A stretch of 21,651 nt of DNA from Conidiobolus incongruus B7586 (lineage: Eukaryota > Entomophthoromycota > Entomophthoromycetes > Entomophthorales > Conidiobolaceae). The notes beneath the pieces are model-generated. The model had not been told where the DNA came from. It did not search any database and was given only the letters and a program-made list of their open reading frames with translations. The position numbers and the translations under genes were made by a program. The DNA lies in the NCBI GenBank assembly GCA_000697335.1, contig JNEM01015335.1, forward strand, positions 1-21,651, written 5' to 3'. Shown one piece after another: positions 10,001 to 20,488 of the stretch; the first letter of the stretch is position 1, and every line of letters starts with the position of its first letter.

Positions 10001-10640
10001 TTTATTTCATTAATTATAGCAAACATCCTAATTTAATAATTACTCTAAAACTTCAAATCAACTTACTTTTAGACATTGTTGAATTTTAATCTAATATCAA
10101 ACATATTAATTCTCTTGTTAAATTTAACTTAGAAGAAAATCAAAGGATTATAAAATAATAATACTTAAAGTTATCTAAAAACCCTTTTAAATATAAAACT
10201 AGTATGTTTGTATATTTAGAATAATCTACCCTTAAACTTACCCTACTTAAATCTAGCTTAAATCCCAAATACTTACCATTATATTATAGTCCCTATAAAA
10301 TTCAATCTATTGATTCAAATTTTGAAAATATTACCTTGGAATTACCTCCAACTTTGAGGATTAACTTTACTTTTCACATATCCAAAATTAAACCATACTA
10401 TGAAGATTTAAACACTTTTCTTAATTAATTAAAAACCTTAAAACTAGATCCAATTATTAATTAAGATGGAGAAGAAGAATACTATGTTGATTACATAATT
10501 AAGTCTAAATCTATTAGGAATAAGCTTTATTTTTATGTAAAATGGATAGGTTATCTTATTAAAGAAGCTACATAGGAACCTCTAAAAAATATTAAGAATA
10601 CCTTAGCTTATTATACCTATTTACAAAAATTAAAGAGTGT
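7000..10640 (+). pseudogene. pol region of LTR-A: protease, RT, RNase H, integrase, chromodomain (fossil)
   Basis: Approximate order: aspartic protease 7050-7330; reverse transcriptase 7780-8570, with the YLD-type polymerase motif region near 8230; RNase H 8640-9110, with a TDHKSL-type patch near 8945; integrase zinc-binding part 9360-9500; integrase core 9560-9990, where a short surviving stretch contains DLFSKY and ISDKD; C-terminal chromodomain 10470-10620, with VKW. This domain order defines Ty3/gypsy chromoviruses. It is broken in many places and is a fossil. Confidence 0.85.
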
Positions 10641-10661
10641 GTCTCCTCTAAAAGATTTATT

Positions 10662-10668
10662 AGGGGAG
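10662..10668 (+). other. Polypurine tract of LTR-A
   Basis: AGGGGAG abuts the 3' LTR, as expected for plus-strand priming. The same heptamer precedes the 3' LTR of LTR-B. Confidence 0.75.
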
Positions 10669-11066
10669 TGTTAAAAGACTAGTTCTTTAAATTCTTATAT
10701 ACACTTTCATATAATCCAATTAACTATAAATTATATGATTAATTTATACTTATATAGTTAAATTAATTGTATAAATAGTATTAAATTATTTAATAAACTA
10801 GGTTCTTCTTTTTCCCTCTCAATTCTTACTATTTTTTACTTTTACACTATTTCTAAAATTGAGACTATATTCTATTGATATTGTAGGATATTAGCACTAC
10901 CTAATATAAATTAATATATCAGTAACTTATCCTAGTTTAAAGCTTAATTAAACTTTGTTTACACTTACACACTACAGCTACATTATATTACCACATTCTA
11001 CACCACACTACTTTTATATTAAGTTTTCCTCTGTACTATATTAGTTTAACTACCACTACACTTATA
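10669..11066 (+). repeat. 3' LTR of LTR-A
   Basis: 398 bp, beginning TGTTAAAAGACTAG and ending CTTATA, followed by the right TTACT target duplication at 11067-11071. Confidence 0.93.
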
Positions 11067-11071
11067 TTACT
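11067..11071. repeat. Right target-site duplication of LTR-A (TTACT)
   Basis: The second copy of the 5-bp target. Tc1-A transposase sequence resumes directly after it. Confidence 0.9.
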
Positions 11072-11987
11072 TGTATTTTAAAAAAAACACCTTTAATTAA
11101 AGAAGTTTTATTATAAAACTAGGTAGGAATTTAAATATCACTACTAAAGTTAAATTAAAACTAATTAAAGTAAAGTTATTTAATTTAATAAAACAAAAAT
11201 ATACTTTAGTAAATTTAATAAAAAAGCTAAATATTTTACAAAAAACAAAAAACTACTTTGTAACCATTATATTATTTCAACATAAAAATATAATGGTAGG
11301 TTAATTATAATTTAAAGATATATGTTATCTTTTAGTATAAAATATTTTTATAAAGTTAATAAGGGAATTAATATTGAGATATATTAAAATATTTTAAATA
11401 ATAAATTAAAAAAATTATTAAATAGTATATATTAAATATATTAGATATTATTTTCCAATAAGATAATATTTTTTGTTATACTATTATTTTTGTTACTAAA
11501 TAGTTTAAAAATAATAAAATAATAGTTATAAAGTAGTTTTTTTAATTTTTTAACTTTAATCTAATTAAACACCTTTAGGATTAGTTAAAAAAAGTAGTTA
11601 AAACTTTCCTATCAATAAAAAATTTAAATAAGCTTTAGGAAGATATTTAAAAAACTTAGAACAAAATTTTTTTTTAATATAAATAGTTAGTTAACTTTAT
11701 ACCCTATAAACTTAAAGAAGTTAAAAAAGCAAAAGGTAGATATATTAAGTTTTAATTTTCTTTTTATAACTAAAATACATAAATTTATAACTTATCTTTA
11801 ATAAAATTTAAATTTTAATATATCAACTAAAAGTTAATATATTTAAATTAAATATATTTAATTATTAATAAATAATATAAATTTATTATATATTTTAATT
11901 TAAATTAATTTGATTAAGAATTAATACAGTGTTTGATAATAATATATATAATTATAATTTTATGACTTATTTTTATAGGTTAGTGTA

Positions 11988-12449
11988 TAATAAAAAGAAA
12001 ATATATACTTTTAAATTATATATATATATATATATATTAACATTAGCTAAAAAAAATAAATATATAATAATTTTAAATAAATAGTTATTTTTTAAGATAG
12101 TATTTGTTTAGTGATTTAAAAAGGGTAATTTATTTTTTAACCTAAATTGCTAAACTATATCTTAAAAAAAGACCAATATAATTATTTGGTTATAATTAAC
12201 ATATTTATAATTTACTTGATATAACTTCTTAATATATAAGCTATAAATTAAATAAAATAATTAATTATATTTTTTGAGTATATTTTATAGTTATATTGTA
12301 AATAGATTTATAACAAGGTTTTTGAATAAATTAAATTATTAAGGATAAATAAATCTTTTGGTTTATATCATTATATTAATTTTTTTGATTAAAAAATTAT
12401 TTTTTTAAAATTGGTAGTTTAATTTAATTTTATTTAAACTATATAATAA
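11988..12449. other. AT-rich interval between Tc1-A and the mariner-like relic
   Basis: No frame is recognised. It contains a short AT microsatellite (about 12017-12037) and the imperfect inverted repeat at 12087-12170. It may include the 5' end of the mariner-like relic, but I cannot place a terminus. Confidence 0.45.
12087..12170. repeat. Imperfect inverted repeat, about 30-bp arms
   Basis: The left arm TTTTTTAAGATAG...TGTTTAGTGATTTA (12087-12118) pairs imperfectly with the right arm TAAATTGCTAAACTATATCTTAAAAAAA (12143-12170), leaving a loop of about 24 bases. It could be the ends of a tiny non-autonomous element, a hairpin, or chance in AT-rich DNA. No target duplication is seen. Confidence 0.45.
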
Positions 12450-12918
12450 TTATTAAAAATTTTTTATTTTAATTTAAGAAAACTTAACCATAAGCTTTTT
12501 AAAGTTATTTAAAATTTATATATAACTTTTAAAAATAAAGTATTATCTAAATTAATAATTTATTATTGGGTAAATCATTTTAAGGCTAGGAAAGAAATTA
12601 TCTAAAACATGTTAAAATCTAAAAAACCAACTTTATTTGTAATTTTTTCAATTGTTAATAAAGTGAAAAAATATATTAAAAAGCATCTTTTTATTTTAGT
12701 TAAAGAATTATCTAAGTATTTTAATATTAGTTTTATAAGTATTTATATATATTAAAGTTTAAACTCAAATTAATAAAAAAATATATAAAATAAATATCTT
12801 ATAATTTAACTAAAGCTTAAAAAAAGTTAAAATATCTATTATTAAATAAAACTTATTAAAATATTTATTGAAGTTTAAACTTTTATAATGATTAATTATA
12901 ATTAATAAATCTTAAATA
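12450..12918 (+). pseudogene. Mariner-like transposase relic, N-terminal part
   Basis: One frame over about 12544-12740 reads YYWVNHFKARKEII, a stop, then NMLKSKKPTLF, resembling the mariner motif WVxRFKxGRxxxED-RSGRP. It continues KVKKYIKKHLFILVKELSKYFNIS, like the second helix-turn-helix of mariner transposases (elaeelgIS). A shifted frame from about 12800 resembles the following AQKKxR...ISxxNL segment. Stops and at least one frameshift show that it is dead. It is cut at 12919 by Tc1-B, so its catalytic half should lie beyond the window. The identification rests on short motifs. Confidence 0.5.
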
Positions 12919-13183
12919 TACACTAGCTTGTAAAAGTAAGTTATAAAATATAAATCATTTATATATTTACTTATAACTTATATAATTTTTAACTAAATTA
13001 ATTTAAATTAAAATATATAGTTAAAGTATATTACTTAATTATAATAGGTTATATTTAATTATATTTAATATATTATTAGTTAATATATTAAATTTTAAAT
13101 TTTAAATAAGGTAAGTTATAAATTTATAGGTTTAAGAGTTAAAAGGGTATATAAAACAAAAATTACTTAAATCATTTTTTTAT

Positions 13184-13563
13184 TAAATTCTTATATATAT
13201 TTTTATATAATTCAATTAACTATAAATTATATAATTAATTTATACTTTTATAACTAAATTAATTATATAAATAGCATTAAATTATCTAATAAACTAGGTT
13301 CCTCTTTTTCCTCTCAATTCTTACTATTTTTTACTTTTACACTATTTCTAAAATTAAGACTATATTTTATTGATATTATAGGATATTAACACTACCTAAT
13401 ATAAATCTTAATATATCAGTGACTCATCCTAGTTTGAAGCTTAATTAAATTTTGTTTACACTTGTACACTATAACTACATTATATTACTACATTCTACAC
13501 CACACTATTTTTATATTAAGTCTTCCTCTACACTATATTAGTTTAACTACCACTATACTTATA
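13184..13563 (+). repeat. 5' LTR of LTR-B
   Basis: It aligns with the other LTRs from TTAAATTCTTATATAT to the terminal CTTATA. The outermost bases are not recognisable and merge with Tc1-B sequence. Confidence 0.85.
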
Positions 13564-13575
13564 TGGTAGTAGCAA
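13564..13575 (+). other. Candidate primer-binding site of LTR-B
   Basis: TGGTAGTAGCAA follows the 5' LTR with no gap. TGGTA at this place fits annealing of a tRNA CCA end. Confidence 0.65.
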
Positions 13576-13689
13576 TAAAACTATTAAAAACCTATTAGAA
13601 ATTAATAACTATTTATATCAAACTTAATTATTGTTATTTTAAATTTTATCTATAATTTATTTCATTTAAATTTAATACTATATACTATA

Positions 13690-16600
13690 ATGCTACCAAA
13701 AAAAGAAATACCTTTATATTATTTTAATGATGATAGCAACTTAATTACTAAGTAAATCTAAGACTTTAGTTTTTAAAAGCTTATATTAGACAATTTTTAA
13801 TTGAAAAAAACATATCTTAAAGAGTTTAAATCTAACAAACCAGCTACTTTACTACTATTAATATATTAAACTACCTTTTTAGTATTTTTAAAAACAAATT
13901 AACTACTTATAATAGTTTTAAAAACCTCTACAAGCTTGAAAACTACCTTAAAAATATAAAAAATTACTTTGATTTAATTTTAAAAGAAGATTTAAAGAAT
14001 ATCTTTAAATTAGCCACTTCTTTTTTAGAAAAATCTGTTTATATTTGGTAGTTAACTTATTATAAGTTTAATCTTAAAAATCTTTAAGAGGATAACTTAC
14101 TACAAGGATATAAACTTTTAAACAATTAGAAAAAGCTTTTAAAGAGAGGTATTACCTAAAAGATTAAATTTAATTAACAAGAGAAAAGCTTTCCTAGCTT
14201 AAATAAACTTCTACAAAATAATTAATTGAGAAATTTAATAAGATATGTTTAAATATACTAAATATCACTGAAGAAAAACAAATCCATAAACTATTACAAT
14301 ATCTTAACCTTCAAGTGAAGCTTTAATTAGTTAGTAGGGAACACTTTAATAATATGTTTTTTTTAATATTTGTGATATAGTAATTATAATCAATAATATC
14401 TTTTACTCTATAACTAAATTTTCCCACCCTAAAAATTAATCTTTTAAATTTTACTTTAACCTACTTAAGTTTTAAATAATAAATGTTTCTGTTTTAGGGT
14501 TTTATAAGAAAACTTTTAGTGAAGAAGCTAAAGCTTATTTAAAAACAAACAAAGTTTACTATTACTGTTGAAAAACTTAAGTTAACTATAAAGCTAACAA
14601 ATATCCCTTTAAGAAACAACACTAATTTAATTCTCAACAATTTTAATCTGTTAACCATAAATCAAACTTGAATAATATTAATATAACTTTAAAATCACCC
14701 CTTTCACAATTAATTAGCAGATTCTAATCTAATCCACAAAAGTTTTAATAGACTACTGATTCCACAAATTAAACTATTTATACTAGAGAAATCTAATTGA
14801 TTAAACCATTAGAAACTAGAAATATTCTAGTAACTAATCTACCTTGTAATTTTTTACCTTTAACTATCACCCTATTGTTTATGTTAATTAGTTTTTTTAT
14901 AGATATACTTGTTAATGTTTTAATTAATTCTAGTTGTTTTAGTTATATTATCTCCTCTTTTATTATTATAAAGCTATCTTTACCTACCTAAAAAAGTAAC
15001 TTGATAATTAAATATACTAACAACTTAATAAAATAAGCATCTGGTATTGTATTTAAATACTTATCATTACCCCCTAATTATTCCCAATATATTAAATTCC
15101 TAGTTGGTAATATTAGTTACAATTTTATATTAGGTTAAAATTAATTTAAATATCACAGTTTTATATCTATAAATATTACCCTAAAAAGCCACAAATTTAT
15201 TTTTTTCACATTCTAAAAAAAATTAATAGAATTAATCTCTAAAAATTTATATTTCCCTACTATAAAACTATTAAATACTTTACCTAACATTAACTCTATA
15301 ATTATAGCAAATAATTTTATCATTATAAGTAAAAATCAATGTAAAAAGCTAATCAAAAACCTAAATAATTTATAGGGATATATATTTATCTATTATTCAT
15401 CTATTAACACTTTATTTGTTGATTTTAATGAAGTTATATCTAATAACCACTTCCTATACAATATAGTAAGTTAATTTGCTAATGTTTTTAAACCTATAAA
15501 TAAATTACCACTTAAATATAATATTAAACATAAAATTAAACTAATCCCTAGTATACAACTATACTTAAAGCTTATTTACCATTTATCTCTTGAACAATAC
15601 TAAACCTTAAAAGAAGAAATCTAAAAATTACTTCAAAATAGGTATATTAAACCTTTTTCCTCACTATAAAAATCTCTAATCTTCTTTATATAAAAAGCTA
15701 ATGGTGGTTAGAGACTATATATTAATAATTGTGTTTTAAACTCTAAAACTATTAAGGATAAAATTTTATTATTAAACCTATATGATATTAGGGATAAATT
15801 ACTTAAATCAACTATATTTACCAAATTAAATGTTAAGAATAGATATTATAATATTAAAGTTAAAGAAAATTCTATCCTTTTAACTACTTTCAACACTTTT
15901 TTAAGTCACTATAAATTTATTACTATAAACTTTAGATTGTATAATACTTTTGTAACTTTTACTTAATTCATCAATTCTCTTTTTAACCTTGTTTTTAATA
16001 ACTTTATTATCACCTACTTTGATAATATTTTAATCTGCTTAAAAACTAAAGAAGAATATATTTAACATGTTAATTAAGTTTTATAAATTATTCAAGAACA
16101 TAAATTACCTTTAAAACTATCAAAATACAACTTTAGTGCTATTTCTATTCTTTTCTGTGGTTATATTGTTTCCTCTTAAAAAATTAATATTAATCCAACT
16201 AAACTCAATTGTGTTAAAGCCTTTACTATACCTATAAATAAAAATCAACTTATGTTTATACTTAAATTATTGAATTATTTTAAAGATTTCATTGATTCTT
16301 TTGTTGAATTTACTACTTCTCTTACTAATCTCTTGAGGAAAAACTTTTTTTTTGAATAAACCCCACTATACACTTTTTGTATAAATGTTTTAATTTTCTA
16401 TATTACCAATGCTTTTATTTTATCTATCTTTAATTTAAAACTACCTACCATTATTTTTACTAACTTTAATTCTTTTGTAATTAGTAGATAGCTAACCTAG
16501 TTTAAATTTAATTTATATTTTACCCTACAACTATAAGATAAAATAATAAATAAGGGAAAATAAGTTGAGTTTAACTTTATAAATGTTACTTTAAAACTAA

Positions 16601-18430
16601 TAACATTCTAGTTAAGAAAAATAAAACCAGCTGAATTGAAATACCTAGTCTATAAATAAAAACTTTTTGCTTTAGTAGAAATAATTAAAAATCACTTATA
16701 TTTCTTATCCTGTAATTTTTTTTAGCACTTATAGATTATAAATCACTTATCTACTTAAATACTTAGAAACATTTATCAAGAAGATAAATTAAATAGATTA
16801 AAACTATCTAAACTTATCTTTTCTTTATTTAATATCTCTTAGGTTAATAAAACTATATTGTAGATACTTTGTTAAAAAATCTTACATATTTACTTTTTTG
16901 TTCTAATTGTAAAAATCTAGTAAATATTAACTTAATAATTATTAATAAAGGAAATAAAGAATTTATTAAACTATTTTAAGAAACACTACTAAATAATAAT
17001 TTCTTTATTTTAATTAAAGAAGAACTTTTTAAACCATTAGAAAACTAATTAAAATATGTTAAAAGATTTAAAATTATCAATAACTTACTATATTATAATA
17101 ATTGTTTATATATTCCTAACATTCTCAAGATTTAACAAATAATATTTAATGAATGTTATAACTTACTTGTTAGAAAACATCAAAACTAGTTAAAAATTGC
17201 TGAGAGAATTAAAATAAAGTATTACTAACTTTCCCTAGTTAAATTAGTTTAGAAATACACTAATACTTGTGATATATGTTAAAGAATTAAATATAACACT
17301 CAATTAAAATATAGTAAACTTATTCCTTTATAAGTTTTTAATAAAATTTAATAATAAATCTAGCTTGATTTTATAGAAATTCCTAAATCAACAAATAGTT
17401 ATGATAACTTACTAATTATAATTGATTCATTTTCCAAATATGTTTATTTTATTACTTGTTTCAAAACTTCTACAGTTAAAGATATTGTACAATTGTTATT
17501 CTTTAATATCTTTACCCATTATAAAATTCTACAAACTATTATATCTGATAAAAACATACAATTCAACTTTTAATTCTAGAAGTTACTATCTTTTTCCCTT
17601 AAGATTAACCTAGCTATATCTACTATTAATCATCACTAAACCAATAAACTTATTGAAAAAACTATTAAAACCTTAAAGTAAATGATTAAAGCTTATATTG
17701 ATACTAATTAGTTAAATTAAGATACCTATATCTATTAACTTCAATATTTATTCAACACCTTTATTAACAAATTAACTAGTTTTAACCCTTATTTCATTAA
17801 TTATAACAAATATCTTAACTTAATAATTGTTCTAAAACTTTAAATTAATTTACCTTTAAATGTTATTGAATTCTAATCTAACATCAAATATATTAATTCC
17901 CTTGTTAAATTTAACTTAGAAGAAAATTAAAGGATTATAGAATAACAATACTTAAAGTTATCTAGAAACCCTTTTAAATATAAAACTAGTATGTTTGTAT
18001 ACTTAGAACAATCTACCCTTAAACCTACCTTATTTAAATCTAGTTTAAATCCCAAATACTTACTATTATATTATAATCCCTATAAAATTTAATCTATTGA
18101 TTTAAATTTTGAAAATATTACCTTAGAATTATCTTTAATTTTAAGGATCAACTTTACCTTTCACATATCTAAAATTAAACTATACTTTAAAGATTTTAAC
18201 AATTTTCTTAATTAATTAAAAACTTTAAAACTAGATCTAATTATTAATTAAGATAGAGAAGAAGAATATTATATTAATTATATAATTAAGTCTAAATTTA
18301 TTAGGAATAAACTTTATTTCTATGTAAAATAGATAGGTTATCCTATTAAAGAAGCTATATAAGAACCTCTATAAAATATTAAGAATACCTTAGCTTATTA
18401 TACCTATTTGTAAAAAATTAAAGAGTGTAT
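13690..18430 (+). pseudogene. gag-pol region of LTR-B (fossil)
   Basis: Collinear with the internal region of LTR-A and with the same domain order, ending in the chromodomain. Short open stretches around 14797-14991 (protease area) and 17422-17613 (integrase core) are chance survivors, not separate genes. It is broken throughout. Confidence 0.82.
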
Positions 18431-18449
18431 CTCCTCTAAAAAACTTATT

Positions 18450-18456
18450 AGGGGAG
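18450..18456 (+). other. Polypurine tract of LTR-B
   Basis: AGGGGAG abuts the 3' LTR and is identical to the tract of LTR-A. Confidence 0.75.
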
Positions 18457-18855
18457 TGTTAAGAAATTAGTTTTTTAAATTCTTATATATATTTTTATAT
18501 AATTTAATTAACTATAAATTATATGATTAATTTATATTTTTATAACTAAATTAATTATATAAATAGTATTAAATTATCTAATAAACTAGGTTTTTCTTTT
18601 TCTTCTTAATTCTTACTATTTTTTACTTTTACACTATTTTTAAAATTGAGACTATATTCTATTAATATTGTAAGATATTAACACTACCTAATATAAATCT
18701 TAATATATTAGTGACTTATCTTAGTTTGAAGCTTAATTAAACTTTGTTTATACTTGCAAACTATAGCCACATTATATTACTATGTTTTATACCACACTAC
18801 TTTTATATTAAGTTTTCCTCTATACTATATTAGTTTAACTACCACTACACTTATA
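18457..18855 (+). repeat. 3' LTR of LTR-B
   Basis: 399 bp, beginning TGTTAAGAAATTAG and ending CTTATA. Its last two bases (TA, 18854-18855) are also the target dinucleotide of Tc1-C. Confidence 0.92.
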
Positions 18856-20428
18856 CACTAACCTGTAAAAGTAAGTTATAAAATCAAAAACACCTATATT
18901 TTTACTAATAACTTAATTAATATTTAATAAAATAAACCTAAATTAAATAATTAAAATCTATTATATTTATTAGTTATATATATCATTAAATGATGATATT
19001 TAGCTATTAATTTGCTAAAATATAAACCTTTAAATTTTACCTAAAGTGAGTCATAAATTTGTAGGTTTTTGGTGATAAAAAAAAATTAAAACCTAATATA
19101 TCTACCTTTAGCTTTTCTAACTTCTTTAAGTTTGTGGGGTATAGAATCAACTAACTTCTTATATTAAGAAGGGTTAATCTTATTCTATGCTTCTTAAACA
19201 TATTTTTAAAGTTGATCTAAATTTTTTGTTGGGGGGAAAGCTTTAATAGCTTTTTTTAACTAATCCTAAAGGTGTTTAATTAGATTAAAGTTAAGAGATT
19301 GAAGAAGCTACTTTATAACTGTTATCTTGTTATTTTTAAGCTATTTGATAATAAAAGCTGTAGTATAACAAGAGGCATTATCTTGCTGGAAAATAATATT
19401 AGATTTGTTTAACCTATATTATTCAATGGTTTTTTTCAATTCATTGTTTAGAATATTTTAGTACATTTCAGTATTAATTCCCCTATTAATTTTATAAAGA
19501 TACCCTACACCTAAAAACAACATACATCCCCAAATAATAATTAACCCACTATTATACTTTTGGGTAAAATTAACATGATGGTCACAAAGTAATTTTGCAT
19601 CTTTTCTGAAGTATCTAGCTTTTCTATCAGATCTACTAAGGTATATTTTTGTTTCATTAAATTAAATAACCTTACTCTAATTAGTTTTAGTTTAACATTA
19701 GTAGCAACATTTAAACTCCCACCTAGCTTTACAGTAGGATTTCTTTAGTTGGGGGTGTTTTTTCTTGAGGTGTAAGTGGTATCCATGCTAACATAAAACA
19801 CATATAATAGTATCAGTGCTAACTAATATTCTTATATAGTTTTATAGTTCCTGCTGTATTTCTACAGTAGTACTACACTTGCCTGTACTAACCAACTTAT
19901 AAATATACTTCTTATCATATTTATCTATAATCTTAACACACTTAAGTTTAGGTTTAAATGTTTCTTTATTGCTATTCTTAACAACTTTAGCTATAGTAAA
20001 CTAGTTAACACTAGTAATTCTAGCAATATCACAAGTTGATTTACCTTCTTTATAAAGTTAATTAATACACAAGTGGATTTTTTTAGAGAGGGATTTAGGT
20101 ATAATAATACTAATAAAAAAAATTTAGTATATCTGTAAAATATTATATAAAATAATAGCAAAGAGAGAAAAAAAATATGGTTATATATTGTTAAATATAT
20201 CCCTTTATCTCAAAAACCTGCAAATTTATAACTCACCTTGGTTAAATATTAAGGGTTAATATTTTTGCTAATAGTTTACTAAATATATCTAAATATATTT
20301 ATCTATTATTAAATAATATACCTTAATTATATATTATAGTTTCAAGTAATCTAATATATATAATTGTTTTAGTTATTAATTAAAATATATATATTTTTGA
20401 TTTTATAACTTACTTTTGTAGGTTAGTG
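18856..20428 (-). mobile_element. Tc1-C: complete Tc1-like DNA transposon, reverse orientation
   Basis: A 1573-bp element flanked by TA (18854-18855, 20429-20430). The terminal inverted repeats are about 215 bp and compound. The outer repeat CACTAACCTGTAAAAGTAAG (18856 onward) matches CACTAACCTACAAAAGTAAG read inward from 20428. Inner repeats lie at 19041-19070 and 20211-20240, each with GTGAGTYATAAATTTG. The AAGTNAGTYATAAA core is therefore repeated in direct orientation within each end, an IR/DR-like layout as in some Tc1 families. One transposase lies between, on the minus strand. It is the best preserved transposon here. Confidence 0.95.
19086..20102 (-). pseudogene. Tc1-C transposase, DD34E type, inactivated by transitions
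   Basis: A Tc1 cut-and-paste transposase traceable in one unbroken frame over 339 codons, the normal family length. The N-terminal helix-turn-helix region contains LYKEGKSTCDIARITSVN and IDKYDKKYIYKLVSTGKCST. The catalytic core contains FNETKIYLS (family DE, first Asp now Asn), FQQDNASC (second Asp kept) and, exactly 34 residues later, NLIKHL where relatives have NPIEHLW (Glu now Lys). The C-terminus is KAKGRYIRF. About 18 in-frame TAA/TAG codons fall where relatives have Trp or Gln, and the start is ATA. No frameshift is evident. All these differences fit C-to-T or G-to-A transitions. It is not functional. The strand is opposite to Tc1-A and Tc1-B. Confidence 0.9.
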
Positions 20429-20488
20429 TATATATATATATTAATATTATTATGGTAAATTATTATTTTAAATAATATTAGTATTAAA

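Larger units (their letters stand above)
5352..11066 (+). mobile_element. LTR-A: Ty3/gypsy LTR retrotransposon of chromovirus type (fossil)
   Basis: A 5715-bp element with two 398-bp LTRs, flanking 5-bp TTACT repeats, a primer-binding-site-like sequence, a purine tract, and internal remains in the order gag, protease, reverse transcriptase, RNase H, integrase, chromodomain. Integrase downstream of RNase H plus a C-terminal chromodomain identifies Ty3/gypsy chromoviruses. It is full length in outline but broken throughout, with many dozens of breaks. The two LTRs differ at about 24 of 398 positions, all transitions by my reading. That suggests a fairly young insertion hit by RIP-like mutation, so an ordinary molecular clock would overestimate its age. 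It is inserted in Tc1-A. Confidence 0.93.
5024..11755 (+). pseudogene. Tc1-A transposase relic (5024-5351 and 11072-11755, split by LTR-A)
   Basis: A degraded DD34E Tc1 transposase. The left part (5024-5351) shows an N-terminal helix-turn-helix region: short conserved pieces such as LYSKGKLTYKIIRIINVS and KYIYRLVNINKYNTIIKI, interrupted by TAA/TAG where relatives carry Gln. The right part (11072-11755) carries the catalytic half, ending in ...KGRYIKF before the stop, and is collinear with Tc1-C. The presumed start codon reads ATA. An A-run just after the insertion is one base shorter than in Tc1-C, an apparent frameshift. Decay is heavier than in Tc1-C. Confidence 0.82.
4686..11985 (+). mobile_element. 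Tc1-A: Tc1-like DNA transposon split by LTR-A
   Basis: An element of the IS630-Tc1-mariner superfamily flanked by TA (4684-4685 and 11986-11987). The ends are CACTAGCTTGCAAAAGTGAG and, inverted, ...TTTTTATAGGTTAGTG. Without the LTR element inserted at 5347-11071 it measures about 1.58 kb, matching Tc1-C (1573 bp). Each end has an outer repeat and a second inner copy of the AAGTNAGTYATAAA-like motif about 190 bp inside (around 4874-4897 and 11777-11799). The outer termini and the size show that it was once complete; the transposase is dead. Confidence 0.9.
13184..18855 (+). mobile_element. LTR-B: second copy of the Ty3/gypsy chromovirus-type element (fossil)
   Basis: Collinear with LTR-A over its whole internal length (gag about 13690-14790, protease about 14810-15120, RT about 15560-16340, RNase H to about 16890, integrase about 17140-18230, chromodomain about 18257-18410). 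It has both LTRs, a primer-binding-site-like sequence and the AGGGGAG purine tract. It is broken throughout, with more than a hundred breaks likely, and appears more decayed than LTR-A. Recognisable LTR similarity begins near 13184 and the exact left edge is unclear, so no target duplication can be paired. It lies inside Tc1-B; Tc1-C abuts its right end. Confidence 0.9.
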
